This document shows positions 7,893 through 16,046 of a DNA stretch of 64,000 nucleotides, piece by piece; position 1 is the first letter of the stretch, and the number at the start of each line of letters is the position of its first letter. Location of the stretch: positions 3,410,001 to 3,474,000 of the forward strand of contig NZ_SAUN01000001.1 of NCBI RefSeq assembly GCF_004011505.1, written 5' to 3'. A program made the translations under genes and the position numbers. Source of the DNA: Nonomuraea polychroma. GTDB lineage: Bacteria > Actinomycetota > Actinomycetes > Streptosporangiales > Streptosporangiaceae. The notes below the pieces were generated by a model. The model saw only the letters and a program-made list of their open reading frames with translations, was not told where the DNA came from and searched no databases.

Positions 7893-9098
7893 ATGACCGT
7901 GGAGAACGAGGTGGAGGCCGGGGAACTGCGCGGCTGGATCGGCGGGCACCGCGCCGAGATGCTCGCCGACCTGGCCGCGTACGTCTCGCTCGAGACCCCC
8001 AGCAACGACAAGACCCTGCTCGATGCGGGCCTGGACTGGCTCGACGGCTACCTGGAGGCCCGGATCGGGCGACCCGCGGCGACGCGGCGGATCGACGGCG
8101 GCGCGTGCGGCGACATCGGCGGCCGCGGCGACGGCGGCGTGTACGGCGACGTCCGCATCAACGACTACCCGGGCCGCGGTGGCGCCCCGATCCTGCTGCT
8201 CGCCCACTACGACACCGTCTGGCCGGCCGGGACGCTGCGTTCCTGGCCGTTCACCCTGGACGGGGACCGGGCCACCGGGCCCGGCGTCTTCGACATGAAG
8301 GCGGGCCTGGTCCAGCTCGTGTGGGCGCTGCGCGCGCTGGAGAGCGCGGGGCTGCCGCGCCCGCCGCTGCGGCTGCTGCTCAACGGCGACGAGGAGATCG
8401 GCAGCCCCGCCTCGCGGCCGCTGATCGAGGAGGCCGCTCGCGAGGCCGCCGCCGTGCTGGTGTTCGAGGCCAGTGCGGACGGGGCGTTGAAGACCGCGCG
8501 CAAGGGCGTGGGCATCTTCCACCTGGCCTTCACCGGTGTGGAGGCGCATGCCGGGCTGGAGCCCGCCAAGGGCGCCAGCGCGATCGACGAGCTGGCCAGG
8601 GCCGTGCGGTGGCTGCACGACCTGGCCGACCCCGGCGCGGGCACGACGGTCAATGTGGGCGTCGTGTCGGGCGGCACCGGTTCCAATGTGGTCGCCGGTG
8701 CGGCGCGGGCCGAGGTGGACGTCCGGGTCGCCAGCCGGGCGGAGGCCGACCGTGTGGACGCCGCCCTCGCCGTCCTGCGGCCCCACGACCCCCGGGCCTC
8801 CATCGAGGTGCGCGGCGGGTGGAACCGCCCCGTCATGGAGCGCGGGCCCGGCACGGCGCGGCTGTTCGCCCTGGCCCGCGCGGCCGCCCTCGACATGGGC
8901 CTGGACCTGCGCGAATGCTCGGTCGGCGGGGCCAGCGACGGCAACTTCACCGCTGCGCTGGGCCTACCCGTCCTCGACGGCCTGGGCGCCGTCGGAGCCG
9001 GGGCACATGCGCGGCACGAGCACATCAGCGTGGACGGCATGATCGAACGTGCGGCTTTGACCGCGGGCATCCTCCGGGCCTTGGCCGCCGAGGACTGA
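7893..9098 (+). CDS. M20 family metallopeptidase (glutamate carboxypeptidase-like)
   Basis: A 401-residue M20 peptidase of the CPG2/ArgE type. Metal-binding and catalytic residues are visible in LLAHYDTVWP (His105, Asp107), the following Asp134 (GVFDMKAG), and the NGDEEIGS motif with the catalytic and metal-binding Glu pair; a His near the C-terminus is in HARHEHIS. It probably hydrolyses an N-acyl amino acid or dipeptide in the cytoplasm. A Gly-rich insert (about 68-97) precedes the first metal motif. The ATG at 7893 has an ideal AGGAGG. TauE follows 83 bp downstream. Confidence 0.88.
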   Translation: MTVENEVEAGELRGWIGGHRAEMLADLAAYVSLETPSNDKTLLDAGLDWLDGYLEARIGRPAATRRIDGGACGDIGGRGDGGVYGDVRINDYPGRGGAPILLLAHYDTVWPAGTLRSWPFTLDGDRATGPGVFDMKAGLVQLVWALRALESAGLPRPPLRLLLNGDEEIGSPASRPLIEEAAREAAAVLVFEASADGALKTARKGVGIFHLAFTGVEAHAGLEPAKGASAIDELARAVRWLHDLADPGAGTTVNVGVVSGGTGSNVVAGAARAEVDVRVASRAEADRVDAALAVLRPHDPRASIEVRGGWNRPVMERGPGTARLFALARAAALDMGLDLRECSVGGASDGNFTAALGLPVLDGLGAVGAGAHARHEHISVDGMIERAALTAGILRALAAED

Positions 9099-9181
9099 TC
9101 GCCCCCGCCACCCGGCGAATAGTGGCTAATGCGGCACTTGTACACTCTTGGGGTTTTCTTGGGGGAAATCGGGGGAGTGGC

Positions 9182-9943
9182 GTGCCGCTGGAGCAGGTCC
9201 TGGTGTTGCTGGTCGCAGCGGCAGGCGCCGGGTGGGTCGATGCCGTCGTGGGCGGCGGCGGGCTGCTGCAGCTGCCCGCCATCATGATCACTGGCATGCC
9301 CACCGTCGAGGCGATGGCCACCAACAAGTTGTCGTCCGTCTTCGGCACCACCTCCGCAGCCGTCGCCTACGCCCGCTCCACCAAGGTCGACCGCCAGGTG
9401 GCGATCCCCGGCGCGGCCCTGGCCGTGCTGAGCGCGGGCCTGGGGGCGTGGGCCGCGGCGGCGATCTCCGCGGAGGTGCTGCGCCCCGCCGTCATGGTGG
9501 TGCTGCTGGCGGTGGCGGCGTTCGTGACGTTGCGCCCGTCGTTCGGGGCGGTGCCGCGGCCGCATCTGCGCACCGACGCCAGGGTGCTGGCAGCCGTGGC
9601 GGTGGCCGGGGTGGGGATCGCGTTCTACGACGGCATCATGGGGCCGGGCACGGGAACGTTCCTCATCATCGCCTTCACCACCATCCTCGGGCTGGACTTC
9701 GTCTCGGCGTCGGCCTCCGCGAAGATCATCAACATCGGGACGAACGTCGGCGCGCTCGTGGTGTTCGGGCTGCAGGGGCACGTGCAGTGGGCGCTGGGCT
9801 TGGGGATGGCGGTGTGCAACGTGGCCGGCGCCCAGGTCGGCGCGCGGATGGCGCTGAAGCGGGGTGCCGCCTTCGTACGGATCGTGCTGCTGTGCGTCGT
9901 GGCGGCGATGGTGGTCAGGCTTGGCTGGCAGCAGTTCGCCTGA
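9182..9943 (+). CDS. TauE/SafE-family sulfite/anion exporter
   Basis: A 253-residue polytopic membrane protein with about eight hydrophobic helices. The duplicated TauE/SafE motif is visible as VVGGGGLLQLPAI near the N-terminus and YDGIMGPGTGTFLI in the second half. Family members export sulfite, sulfoacetate or related small organic anions. The start is a GTG at 9182 after GGGGGAG; the longer frame upstream is only a shadow of the peptidase gene. The substrate cannot be told from the sequence. Confidence 0.86.
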   Translation: MPLEQVLVLLVAAAGAGWVDAVVGGGGLLQLPAIMITGMPTVEAMATNKLSSVFGTTSAAVAYARSTKVDRQVAIPGAALAVLSAGLGAWAAAAISAEVLRPAVMVVLLAVAAFVTLRPSFGAVPRPHLRTDARVLAAVAVAGVGIAFYDGIMGPGTGTFLIIAFTTILGLDFVSASASAKIINIGTNVGALVVFGLQGHVQWALGLGMAVCNVAGAQVGARMALKRGAAFVRIVLLCVVAAMVVRLGWQQFA

Positions 9944-9982
9944 GCCCTTCTCAAAGCTGAGCCGCACTCGAGGCTGAGCCCC

Positions 9983-11131
9983 TCAACGGGAGCGCGCGGG
10001 CTCGGTCGCGGGTGTGCGCAGGGCGGTGGCGGTCAAGGCGACGAACGCGGCCAGCAGCGCCGGTACGGCCAGCGCCCGCGGCAGCCCGGCGACCTCGCCG
10101 GCGGCCCCGATAAGCACGGGTCCCGTCAGGAACCCGAGGTATCCGATGGATGCCACCCGTGCGAGCGCCCGCCCGGCGAAGGCCGGATCCCGGTGCCCCG
10201 CGGCCGAGAACACCTGCGGCACGATGCACGACAATCCCGCCCCGAAGCAGCCGAACCCGGCCACGCCCGCCAGCGGATGCCCGCCGAGCAGCGCCAGTCC
10301 CAGCCCGGTGGCGGCCAGCAGCCCGCAGCAGCGCACCAGCGGCACCGGCCCGAACCTGGCGGCCAGCCGGTCTCCCGCCAGCCGGCCGGCGGTCATCATG
10401 AGGGAGAACGCGGCGTAGCCGGCGGCGGCGAACCCCGGCGAGGCGCCAAGGTCCTCGCGCAGGTAGACCGAGCTCCAGTCGGCCGCCGCGCCTTCGCCCA
10501 CCAGGCAGCAGAACGCCAGCACGCCCAGGAAGAGCGTTCCCTTGGGCAGCCGGGCCCGGCCCGCCGCGGCCGGTCCCCGGGCGGGGGCGGTCCGCAGCGC
10601 CCACCGCCCGGCCCACCAGGCGAGCACCGCGATGACCGCCCCCACCGACCAGAACGTGGCCGCGGGCGTCAGCGCGAGGTGCGCGAACAGGCCGCCGGTG
10701 CCGGCCCCGGCGAACCCGCCGAGGCTGAAGACGGCGTGGAACGACGACATGACCGGTCGTCCGCCGGCCCGCTCGACCTCGACGGCGTTGGCGTTCATGG
10801 CCACGTCCAGCACTCCGTGCGCGACACCGAACAGCAGCAGCGCCGCGGCCAGCACGCCCAGGTCCGGCGCGTACGCGGCCGGGACCAGTGCCAGCCCCTG
10901 CACCAGCGCCGCCGGGATCATCACGCGGTGGCTGCCGTGCCGGTCGACCAGGCGGCCCACCGCCGTCATGCCGATCATCGCGCCGGCGGCGATGGCCAGC
11001 AGGGCGAGACTGAAGTGGCCTTCGCCGAGGCCGAGGCGTTCCTTGATGGCGGGGATGCGGGCGGTCCACGTGCCGATGGCCGCGCCGGCCAGGAAGAACA
11101 GCAGGCAGACGGCGGTGCGCTCGCGCCTCAT
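9983..11131 (-). CDS. MFS transporter
   Basis: A 382-residue major facilitator with about 12 hydrophobic segments. The loop 2-3 motif appears as GRLVDRHGSHRV and its counterpart in the second half as GDRLAARFGPV. Pro/Gly/Ala-rich helices and FHAVFSLGGFAGAG resemble the YbjJ/fucose-permease-like subgroup. Its ATG overlaps the stop of the DeoR gene (ATGA, 11128-11131), so the two are coupled and the DeoR protein is the likely regulator. The substrate is unknown, possibly a sugar or sugar derivative. Confidence 0.88.
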   Translation of the reverse strand: MRRERTAVCLLFFLAGAAIGTWTARIPAIKERLGLGEGHFSLALLAIAAGAMIGMTAVGRLVDRHGSHRVMIPAALVQGLALVPAAYAPDLGVLAAALLLFGVAHGVLDVAMNANAVEVERAGGRPVMSSFHAVFSLGGFAGAGTGGLFAHLALTPAATFWSVGAVIAVLAWWAGRWALRTAPARGPAAAGRARLPKGTLFLGVLAFCCLVGEGAAADWSSVYLREDLGASPGFAAAGYAAFSLMMTAGRLAGDRLAARFGPVPLVRCCGLLAATGLGLALLGGHPLAGVAGFGCFGAGLSCIVPQVFSAAGHRDPAFAGRALARVASIGYLGFLTGPVLIGAAGEVAGLPRALAVPALLAAFVALTATALRTPATEPARSR

Positions 11132-11898
11132 CCGGGCTCGCCCGCGAGGGGGACTTCCCTGACGATCACGCCCGCCGCCACCAGGGCGTCGCGTTGCTCG
11201 CGCGGGATGCCGGAGTCGGTCACCACCACGTCCAGCCGCGAGATCGGGCAGACCGCGCCGAAGGCCGTACGCGAGAACTTGCCGGAATCGCACACCACGA
11301 TCACCCTCCGGGCCGAGGCGATGGCGGCCTGCTTGACCGCGACCTCCGGCAGGTCGTGCGCTGTCAGGCCGTGTTCGGCCGACAGGCCGCAGCAGCCGAC
11401 CACCGCGGTGTCGAAGCGCAGCGCCTTGATGGAGCTCTCGGTCAGCGGTCCCATGACGTTGAGCTCGCCCTTGCGTACTTCGCCGCCGGGCAGCACCAGC
11501 CGGACTCGCGGGGCGGCGGCCAGCAGCGGCACCGGCTGCAGGGCCAGCGGCAGCACGGTCAGCCGGCGGTCGACCAGCGCGCGGGCGACCTCCAGCGCGG
11601 TCGTGCCGCCGTCCAGCACCACCGCCTCGCCGTCGGCGAGCAGGCCGGCGACCTCGGCGCCGATGCGCTTCTTGGCCTCCACCGCCTCGCGCTCGCGCAC
11701 GCCGAACGGCGGCTCCTCGCCGCGCAGCAGCAGCGACAGCGCGCCGCCCCTGACCCGGCGCACCACACCCTGCTGGGCGAGCTCGTCCAGATCGCGCCTG
11801 ATGGTCATCTCCGACACGCCGTGCTCGGCGGCCAGTTCGGCGACCGTGACGCTGTCCTGCGTGCGCAAGGCGTTCATGATGGATTGCAAACGTTCCAC
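11128..11898 (-). CDS. DeoR-family transcriptional regulator
   Basis: A DeoR-family regulator of 256 residues. The N-terminal helix-turn-helix (VAELAAEHGVSEMTIRRDLDE) is in two contiguous pieces, followed by a DeoR sensor domain with the phosphosugar-binding motif DGGTTALEVARAL. DeoR proteins usually repress sugar uptake or catabolic operons and are induced by a sugar phosphate. The GTG at 11898 gives VERLQSIMNALR, the usual family N-terminus; an ATG seven codons later (11877) is an alternative. It is divergent from the WYL regulator gene, with about 44 bp between. Confidence 0.88.
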   Translation of the reverse strand: MERLQSIMNALRTQDSVTVAELAAEHGVSEMTIRRDLDELAQQGVVRRVRGGALSLLLRGEEPPFGVREREAVEAKKRIGAEVAGLLADGEAVVLDGGTTALEVARALVDRRLTVLPLALQPVPLLAAAPRVRLVLPGGEVRKGELNVMGPLTESSIKALRFDTAVVGCCGLSAEHGLTAHDLPEVAVKQAAIASARRVIVVCDSGKFSRTAFGAVCPISRLDVVVTDSGIPREQRDALVAAGVIVREVPLAGEPG

Positions 11899-11942
11899 GT
11901 GTTCATATAAACACGCCCTATGTGCGCAATACAATGGCGGGT

Positions 11943-12914
11943 ATGCGCGCCAGCCGCCTGCTCTCCCTCCTGCTGCTCCTGCAGACACGCGGCCGTATGA
12001 CCGCGCCCGAGCTGGCCGCGGAGCTGGAGGTGTCGGTCCGCACCGTCTACCGCGACGTGGAGGCGCTGTCGGCGGCCGGCGTGCCCGTCTACGCCGACCG
12101 CGGGCCCGCGGGCGGTTATCAGCTGCTGGACGGCTACCGCACCCGGCTGACCGGGTTGACCGCCGAGGAGGCGTCGTCGTTGTTCCTGGCCGGGCTGCCG
12201 GGGCCGGCGGCCGAGCTGGGGCTGGCGGAGGTGGCGGCCACCGCCGAGCTGAAGCTGCTGGCCGCGCTGCCGCCCGAGCCGCGCTCGCACGCCTCGCGCA
12301 TCCGGGAGCGGTTCCTGCTGGACGTGCCGAGCTGGTATCGCTCGGGCGACGACGTGCCGCACCTGAGCGAGGTGGCTGAGGCGGTGTGGGAGCAGCGGCC
12401 GCTGCACATGACGTACCGGCGCTGGGGGCAGCAGGAGGTCGACCGGGTGATCCACCCGTACGGGCTGGTGCTCAAGGGCGGGTCCTGGTATCTGGTGGCC
12501 GCCCCGCCGGGGGCCTCGCCGCGCACGTACCGGGTGGCGCGCATCCTGACGCTGGAGACGCTGCCCGGGCACTTCCCGCGGCCGGAGGGGTTCGAGCTGA
12601 CGGCGTTCTGGACCGCGTACGCCAAGGAGTTCCGCGAGCGGATGTACACCGCCGAGGTCGTGGTCAAGCTCGCCCCGGGACGAGGGGAGCTGCTGGCGTA
12701 CACGATGGGCCGTGACGTCGTCGACGCCGCGCTGGCGGCCGCCGGGGAGACCGACCCGGAGGGGTGGGTCACGCTGGCCCTGCCGGTCGAGTCGCTCACG
12801 CACGCGCGCTGGCTGCTGCTGCGCATGGGGGCGGACGTCGAGGTGCTGGAGCCGCCGGAGCTGCGCGTGATGATGCGCGAGGCGGTCGCCGAGCTGAGCA
12901 AGCTCTACGGCTGA
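11943..12914 (+). CDS. WYL-domain transcriptional regulator (YafY/PafC type)
   Basis: A 323-residue protein. An N-terminal winged helix (SRLLSLLLLLQTRGRMTAPE region, then VSVRTVYRDVEAL) is followed by a WYL domain (HMTYRRWG to the HPYGLVLKGGSWYLVA segment), then a WCX-like C-terminal domain. Such proteins are ligand- or DNA-damage-responsive regulators. In-frame ATGs at 11934 and 11943 are both possible; 11943 gives the conventional MRASRLL start. It is divergent from deoR. Confidence 0.9.
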   Translation: MRASRLLSLLLLLQTRGRMTAPELAAELEVSVRTVYRDVEALSAAGVPVYADRGPAGGYQLLDGYRTRLTGLTAEEASSLFLAGLPGPAAELGLAEVAATAELKLLAALPPEPRSHASRIRERFLLDVPSWYRSGDDVPHLSEVAEAVWEQRPLHMTYRRWGQQEVDRVIHPYGLVLKGGSWYLVAAPPGASPRTYRVARILTLETLPGHFPRPEGFELTAFWTAYAKEFRERMYTAEVVVKLAPGRGELLAYTMGRDVVDAALAAAGETDPEGWVTLALPVESLTHARWLLLRMGADVEVLEPPELRVMMREAVAELSKLYG

Positions 12915-12947
12915 AAATCCGGAGGAGATTCCCGGGCCGTTTCTGTC

Positions 12948-13571
12948 ATGATCGTCGGCATGTATCTTCTCGCGTTCGCGGGTGCGTGCGTCCTGGTGGC
13001 CATGGTGCCCGGGGTCAGCACCGCCATCATCCTGCGCCAGACCTTGCGGGCCGGCCGTGGCAGCGGCATGGCGGCCACACTCGGCAACGAGACCGGCATC
13101 CTGCTGTGGGGCCTGGCCGCCGCGTTCGGGTTGTCGGCGCTGCTGGTGGCCTCCCAGCTGGCCTACGACGTGATGCGCGTGGCCGGCGCCGTGGTGCTGG
13201 TCGTGATGGGCGCGCAGTCGCTGTGGCAGGCCCGCAAGGGCGCGCCGCCGCCTGAGGTGGCCACGGCGCCGGGGTGGCGCGGGGCGTACCTGGCGGGGGT
13301 CGGCACATGCCTGGCCAACCCGAAGGCGGCGGTGTTCGCGATGTCGTTCCTGCCGCAGTTCGTCCCGCCGGGGCAGAACGTGCCGGTCACGCTGGTGACG
13401 CTGGCCGTCGTGTGGGTGCTGATCGACCTGCTGTGGTACGGGCTGCTCGTCTGGGCGGTCGCCCAGGCCAAGGAGTGGCTGGGACGCCCGGCGGTGCGGC
13501 GCACGCTGGAGCGGATCTCCGGCGTCGTGCTGATCGGGCTGGGTGTGCGGCTGGTGGTCGAATCCAGGTGA
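12948..13571 (+). CDS. LysE-family amino acid/metabolite exporter
   Basis: A 207-residue LysE/RhtB-type exporter with about six hydrophobic helices. The family N-terminal motif is visible as VPGVSTAIILRQTLRAGRGSG, spread over two parts, and the mid-protein motif as CLANPKAAVFAMSFLPQFV. It should export an amino acid or related metabolite by exchange with protons. GGAGGA lies about 20 bases before the ATG, so the start could be elsewhere; 12960 (second Met) is the alternative. It lies 33 bp after the WYL gene on the same strand. Confidence 0.88.
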   Translation: MIVGMYLLAFAGACVLVAMVPGVSTAIILRQTLRAGRGSGMAATLGNETGILLWGLAAAFGLSALLVASQLAYDVMRVAGAVVLVVMGAQSLWQARKGAPPPEVATAPGWRGAYLAGVGTCLANPKAAVFAMSFLPQFVPPGQNVPVTLVTLAVVWVLIDLLWYGLLVWAVAQAKEWLGRPAVRRTLERISGVVLIGLGVRLVVESR

Positions 13572-13593
13572 CGATCGGGACTACCGTGGGGGC

Positions 13594-13806
13594 ATGACGA
13601 ACGACCTCGCGGCCCTGATGCGGCAGGCGCAGGACGACGATCCGCTGCTGGCCCTGCACGCCACGACCGCGCTGCGCCGCGAGATCGAGCGCCTGGAGGC
13701 GGTGCAGGTGCGGCGGGCCCGCGTGGCGGGGCTGGCCTGGGCGCAGATCGCCGACGCGATCGGGGTGAGCAAGCAGGCCGTGCACAAGAAGTACGGCCGG
13801 CGCTAG
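13594..13806 (+). CDS. Small helix-turn-helix protein
   Basis: A 70-residue protein. An N-terminal helix (LMRQAQDDDPLLALHATTAL) is followed by a sigma-like helix-turn-helix, LAWAQIADAIGVSKQAVHKKYG. It is a common actinobacterial small DNA-binding protein. Its TAG stop overlaps the convergent SRPBCC stop by four bases (CTAG, 13803-13806). Targets are unknown. Confidence 0.8.
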   Translation: MTNDLAALMRQAQDDDPLLALHATTALRREIERLEAVQVRRARVAGLAWAQIADAIGVSKQAVHKKYGRR

Positions 13807-14225
13807 CGCTCCCACTGGTCGGCGTACCAGCGCAGGACGATGTTCCAGGAGTAGCCGCGCCGGATCCGCCCGGCCACGTCGGGCGGCAGCGTGTCCAGGC
13901 CGCGGTGTTCCAGCACGACCTCGGTGCCGCCGTCGACCGGGCTGAAGGCCACCTCGATCTCCATCTGCCCGGTCTCGTTGATGAGGTCCGCCCAGACGAG
14001 GCGGCGCGGGGGCTCCCACATGATGATCTTGCCGGTGTCGACGTGGCCGCCGTCGGACCACAGCTCGCGCAGGTAGCCGTCCTGGAACCGGATGCCGACG
14101 GCGCGGTCGGGGTCGACCCAGCTGTGGCGGCCGCGGACGTACCAGCTGTCGATCTCGTCGGTGAAGATCCGGAAGGCGGTCGCCGGGTCGACCGGGACGG
14201 TGACGCTGGCCTGGACCGCATTCAC
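13803..14225 (-). CDS. SRPBCC/AHSA1-family protein
   Basis: A 140-residue START-like (SRPBCC) protein. It begins NAVQASVTVPVDPATAFRIF and contains the core VDPDRAVGIRFQDGYL and the C-terminal helix GYSWNIVLRWYADQWER. AHSA1-type proteins bind a hydrophobic ligand or aid chaperones. The GTG at 14225 overlaps the stop of the upstream ArsR gene (GTGA, 14222-14225), so the pair is coupled. This arrangement is very common and suggests ArsR controls its own operon. Confidence 0.87.
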   Translation of the reverse strand: MNAVQASVTVPVDPATAFRIFTDEIDSWYVRGRHSWVDPDRAVGIRFQDGYLRELWSDGGHVDTGKIIMWEPPRRLVWADLINETGQMEIEVAFSPVDGGTEVVLEHRGLDTLPPDVAGRIRRGYSWNIVLRWYADQWER

Positions 14226-14557
14226 GAAGTGTCCTCCTGCGTGCGTTCGACGTGTTCCTTGAACGAGCCCAGCTGCTCGGCCCAGAACGCCTGCACCTGG
14301 TCCAGCCACGCCTGCAGCGCCGCGAACGGCTCGGGGCGCAGCGTGTAGAGGCGCAGCCGGGCGTCGGTCCCGCCGGTCTCGGCGTGTACGAGCCCGCCGG
14401 CCCGCAGCACGCGCAGGTGCCTGCTGAGGGCGGGGGCGCTCATCTGCACGGCCTGGGCCAGCTCGCCGGCCGGGCGCGGGCCCTGGCGCAGCAGGTCGAT
14501 CACCTTGCGCCGGGTCGGGTCGGCGAGCGCCGCCAGCGTCGCGTCGAGCTCCGCCAT
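14222..14557 (-). CDS. ArsR/SmtB-family winged-helix regulator
   Basis: A 111-residue ArsR-family repressor with LAALADPTRRKVIDLLRQGP at the N-terminus, recognition helix MSAPALSRHLRVLRAGGLV, and wing TDARLRLYTL. The metal-binding ELCV(C/G)D box is absent, so it is probably not a metal sensor. It is coupled to the SRPBCC gene downstream and divergent from the VOC gene. An inverted repeat in between (14557-14617) is a plausible operator. Confidence 0.9.
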   Translation of the reverse strand: MAELDATLAALADPTRRKVIDLLRQGPRPAGELAQAVQMSAPALSRHLRVLRAGGLVHAETGGTDARLRLYTLRPEPFAALQAWLDQVQAFWAEQLGSFKEHVERTQEDTS

Positions 14558-14617
14558 ATCGTTAACGTCGCTGTTAATATTTGCCTGCTTCCGTTAGGCT
14601 GTCGATGTTTAACGATA
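14557..14617. promoter_or_regulatory. Inverted-repeat operator between arsR and VOC gene
   Basis: Arms TATCGTTAA (14557-14565) and TTAACGATA (14609-14617) are perfectly complementary over 9 bp. Two further GTTA words lie between them. The intergenic region is AT-rich. This placement fits an ArsR operator acting on both divergent genes. Binding is inferred, not shown. Confidence 0.5.
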
Positions 14618-14643
14618 GCGGCAATTATTGCGGAGGTTCGTAG

Positions 14644-14985
14644 ATGAGTGTCGAGCTCGGCTACTACACCCTGTCGGTCGCGGACCTGGACCGGGCGGCC
14701 GCCTTCTACGGGGCGTTGTTCGGCTGGGAGTTCACCCGCGAGCACGAGCGGTATCTGCACGTCACCAACACGGCCGTGCCGATGGGCTTCGTGTCCGACG
14801 GGCCGTCCTCGCAGCCGAACCTGTACTACCACGTGAGCGACATCGACGCGGCCGTCGAGCAGGTGCGCAAGCTCGGCGGCAGCACCGGCGAGATGTTCGA
14901 GAGCAAGTCCGGGCACGGCTGCACCTGTACCGATGACCAGGGGACGCAGATCAGCCTGTGGCAGCCCGCCCCCGGCTTCGCATAG
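14644..14985 (+). CDS. VOC-family (glyoxalase-like) protein
   Basis: A 113-residue single vicinal-oxygen-chelate module: VELGYYTLSVADLDRAAAFY with GALFGWEFT, then YYHVSDIDAAVEQVRKLGG and a final DDQGTQISLWQPA. VOC modules are metal-dependent isomerases, dioxygenases or resistance proteins, or ligand binders. The ATG has GCGGAGG upstream. It shares its promoter region with arsR. Confidence 0.88.
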   Translation: MSVELGYYTLSVADLDRAAAFYGALFGWEFTREHERYLHVTNTAVPMGFVSDGPSSQPNLYYHVSDIDAAVEQVRKLGGSTGEMFESKSGHGCTCTDDQGTQISLWQPAPGFA

Positions 14986-14990
14986 CTCGA

Positions 14991-15026
14991 TGGCGTGGCC
15001 GTTGTGGCGTCACCGCGGCCACGCCA
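14991..15026. terminator. Bidirectional hairpin between convergent genes
   Basis: Perfect 11-bp arms TGGCGTGGCCG (14991-15001) and CGGCCACGCCA (15016-15026) with a 14-base loop sit between the VOC gene (+) and the cupin gene (-). No long T-run, but AAAACC follows on the plus side. Confidence 0.75.
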
Positions 15027-15045
15027 CGCTGAAAACCAGTCCCGG

Positions 15046-15411
15046 CTAGCCGCTCGTGGACGCCTTGGCGTACTCGGCCATGCCGCCGGCGAAGTCGTAG
15101 ACGATGCACTGCTCGTCGCCGACCACCCAGGCGTCGTGCCCCGGCCGGCAGACGAACACGTCTCCCGGGCCCACCTCGGCTTCGCCGCCGTCGTTCATCC
15201 GGATGCGCAGCCGGCCCTGGACCACGAATCCGTTGTGGTGGACCTCGCAGGACTCCGTCCCGGCGATGGGCTTGACCGATTCCGACCAGCGCCACCCGGG
15301 GTCGAACGTGGCCACCCCGAAGGTGAGCCCGGTGAGGTTGCACACGTCCAGGTGGCCCCGCGGGAAGTCACGGCGTTCGTCCGGCTTGTCGATGCTCTTG
15401 ACCTCGATCAT
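15046..15411 (-). CDS. Cupin-domain protein
   Basis: A 121-residue single cupin. The first metal motif appears as CEVHHNGFVVQGRL and the second as GPGDVFVCRPGHDAWVVG. Cupins are small metal-binding enzymes or sensors. No partner gene points to a substrate. Confidence 0.82.
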   Translation of the reverse strand: MIEVKSIDKPDERRDFPRGHLDVCNLTGLTFGVATFDPGWRWSESVKPIAGTESCEVHHNGFVVQGRLRIRMNDGGEAEVGPGDVFVCRPGHDAWVVGDEQCIVYDFAGGMAEYAKASTSG

Positions 15412-15549
15412 GACGGTCCCCCCTTTCCGTCAGATCCAGTCTTCCACCGGCGACATGCCGCTACAAGGAGTCGGCAGGCGGACGGGACGATCTCCGGCAT
15501 GTGTCAACGGGGATTCGCCCATGTCGGTGGCGGCGGCCATGATGGGGCC

Positions 15550-16020
15550 ATGGCTGCATGGCAGGAGTTCGAGCGGCAGGCGCCGGAGCTGGCGGCGGTG
15601 GCGCGCACGCTGATGGACGGCTACCGGCACAAGGTGCTGGCGACGCTGCGCAAGGACGGATCGCCGCGGGTCAGCGGCATCGAGACGAGCTTCAGGGACG
15701 GCGAGCTGTGGACGGGGTCGATGGCCGGCGCGGTCAAGGCGGCCGACCTGCGGCGGGATCCGCGCATGGCGCTGCACGTCACCTCCCTCGCGCCCGAAGG
15801 CGCCGATCCGTCGGGATGGGAGGGCGACCTGAAGCTGGCCGGGCGGGCAGTGGAGATCACCGACGCGGGCGTGCTGGCGTCGTTCGAGATGCCGGGCACG
15901 GACTCGCACCTGTTCAGGGTCGAGCTGACGGAGGTGGTGTGGACGAGGGTCGAGGGCGACGAGATCGTCATGGACGCCTGGCGCGAGGGGATCGGGGTGC
16001 GGCAGATCCGCCGTAAATGA
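15550..16020 (+). CDS. Pyridoxamine 5'-phosphate oxidase-fold (PPOX) protein
   Basis: A 156-residue split-barrel protein: HKVLATLRKDGSPRVSGIET, ELWTGSMAGAVKAADLRRDPR and a C-terminal VWTRVEGDEIVMDAWREG segment. The family uses FMN or F420; F420-dependent members are common in actinomycetes. The ATG at 15550 follows a GGGGCC stretch; the longer frame upstream is on the antisense of the cupin gene. Its stop abuts a repeated element (16020-16046). Confidence 0.85.
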   Translation: MAAWQEFERQAPELAAVARTLMDGYRHKVLATLRKDGSPRVSGIETSFRDGELWTGSMAGAVKAADLRRDPRMALHVTSLAPEGADPSGWEGDLKLAGRAVEITDAGVLASFEMPGTDSHLFRVELTEVVWTRVEGDEIVMDAWREGIGVRQIRRK

Positions 16021-16046
16021 TCTACAACGTAAAGGCGTCGGGTCAG
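16020..16046 (+). repeat. ATCTAC-N3-GTAAAGG element, copy 1
   Basis: 27 bp that share 25 positions with 21782-21808. The core is ATCTAC, AAC, GTAAAGG, followed by CGTCGGGTCAG. It begins on the last base of the PPOX stop and ends inside the stop of the convergent SDR gene. TCTAC-N3-GTAAA is a near-palindrome, as expected of a protein-binding site. Confidence 0.7.
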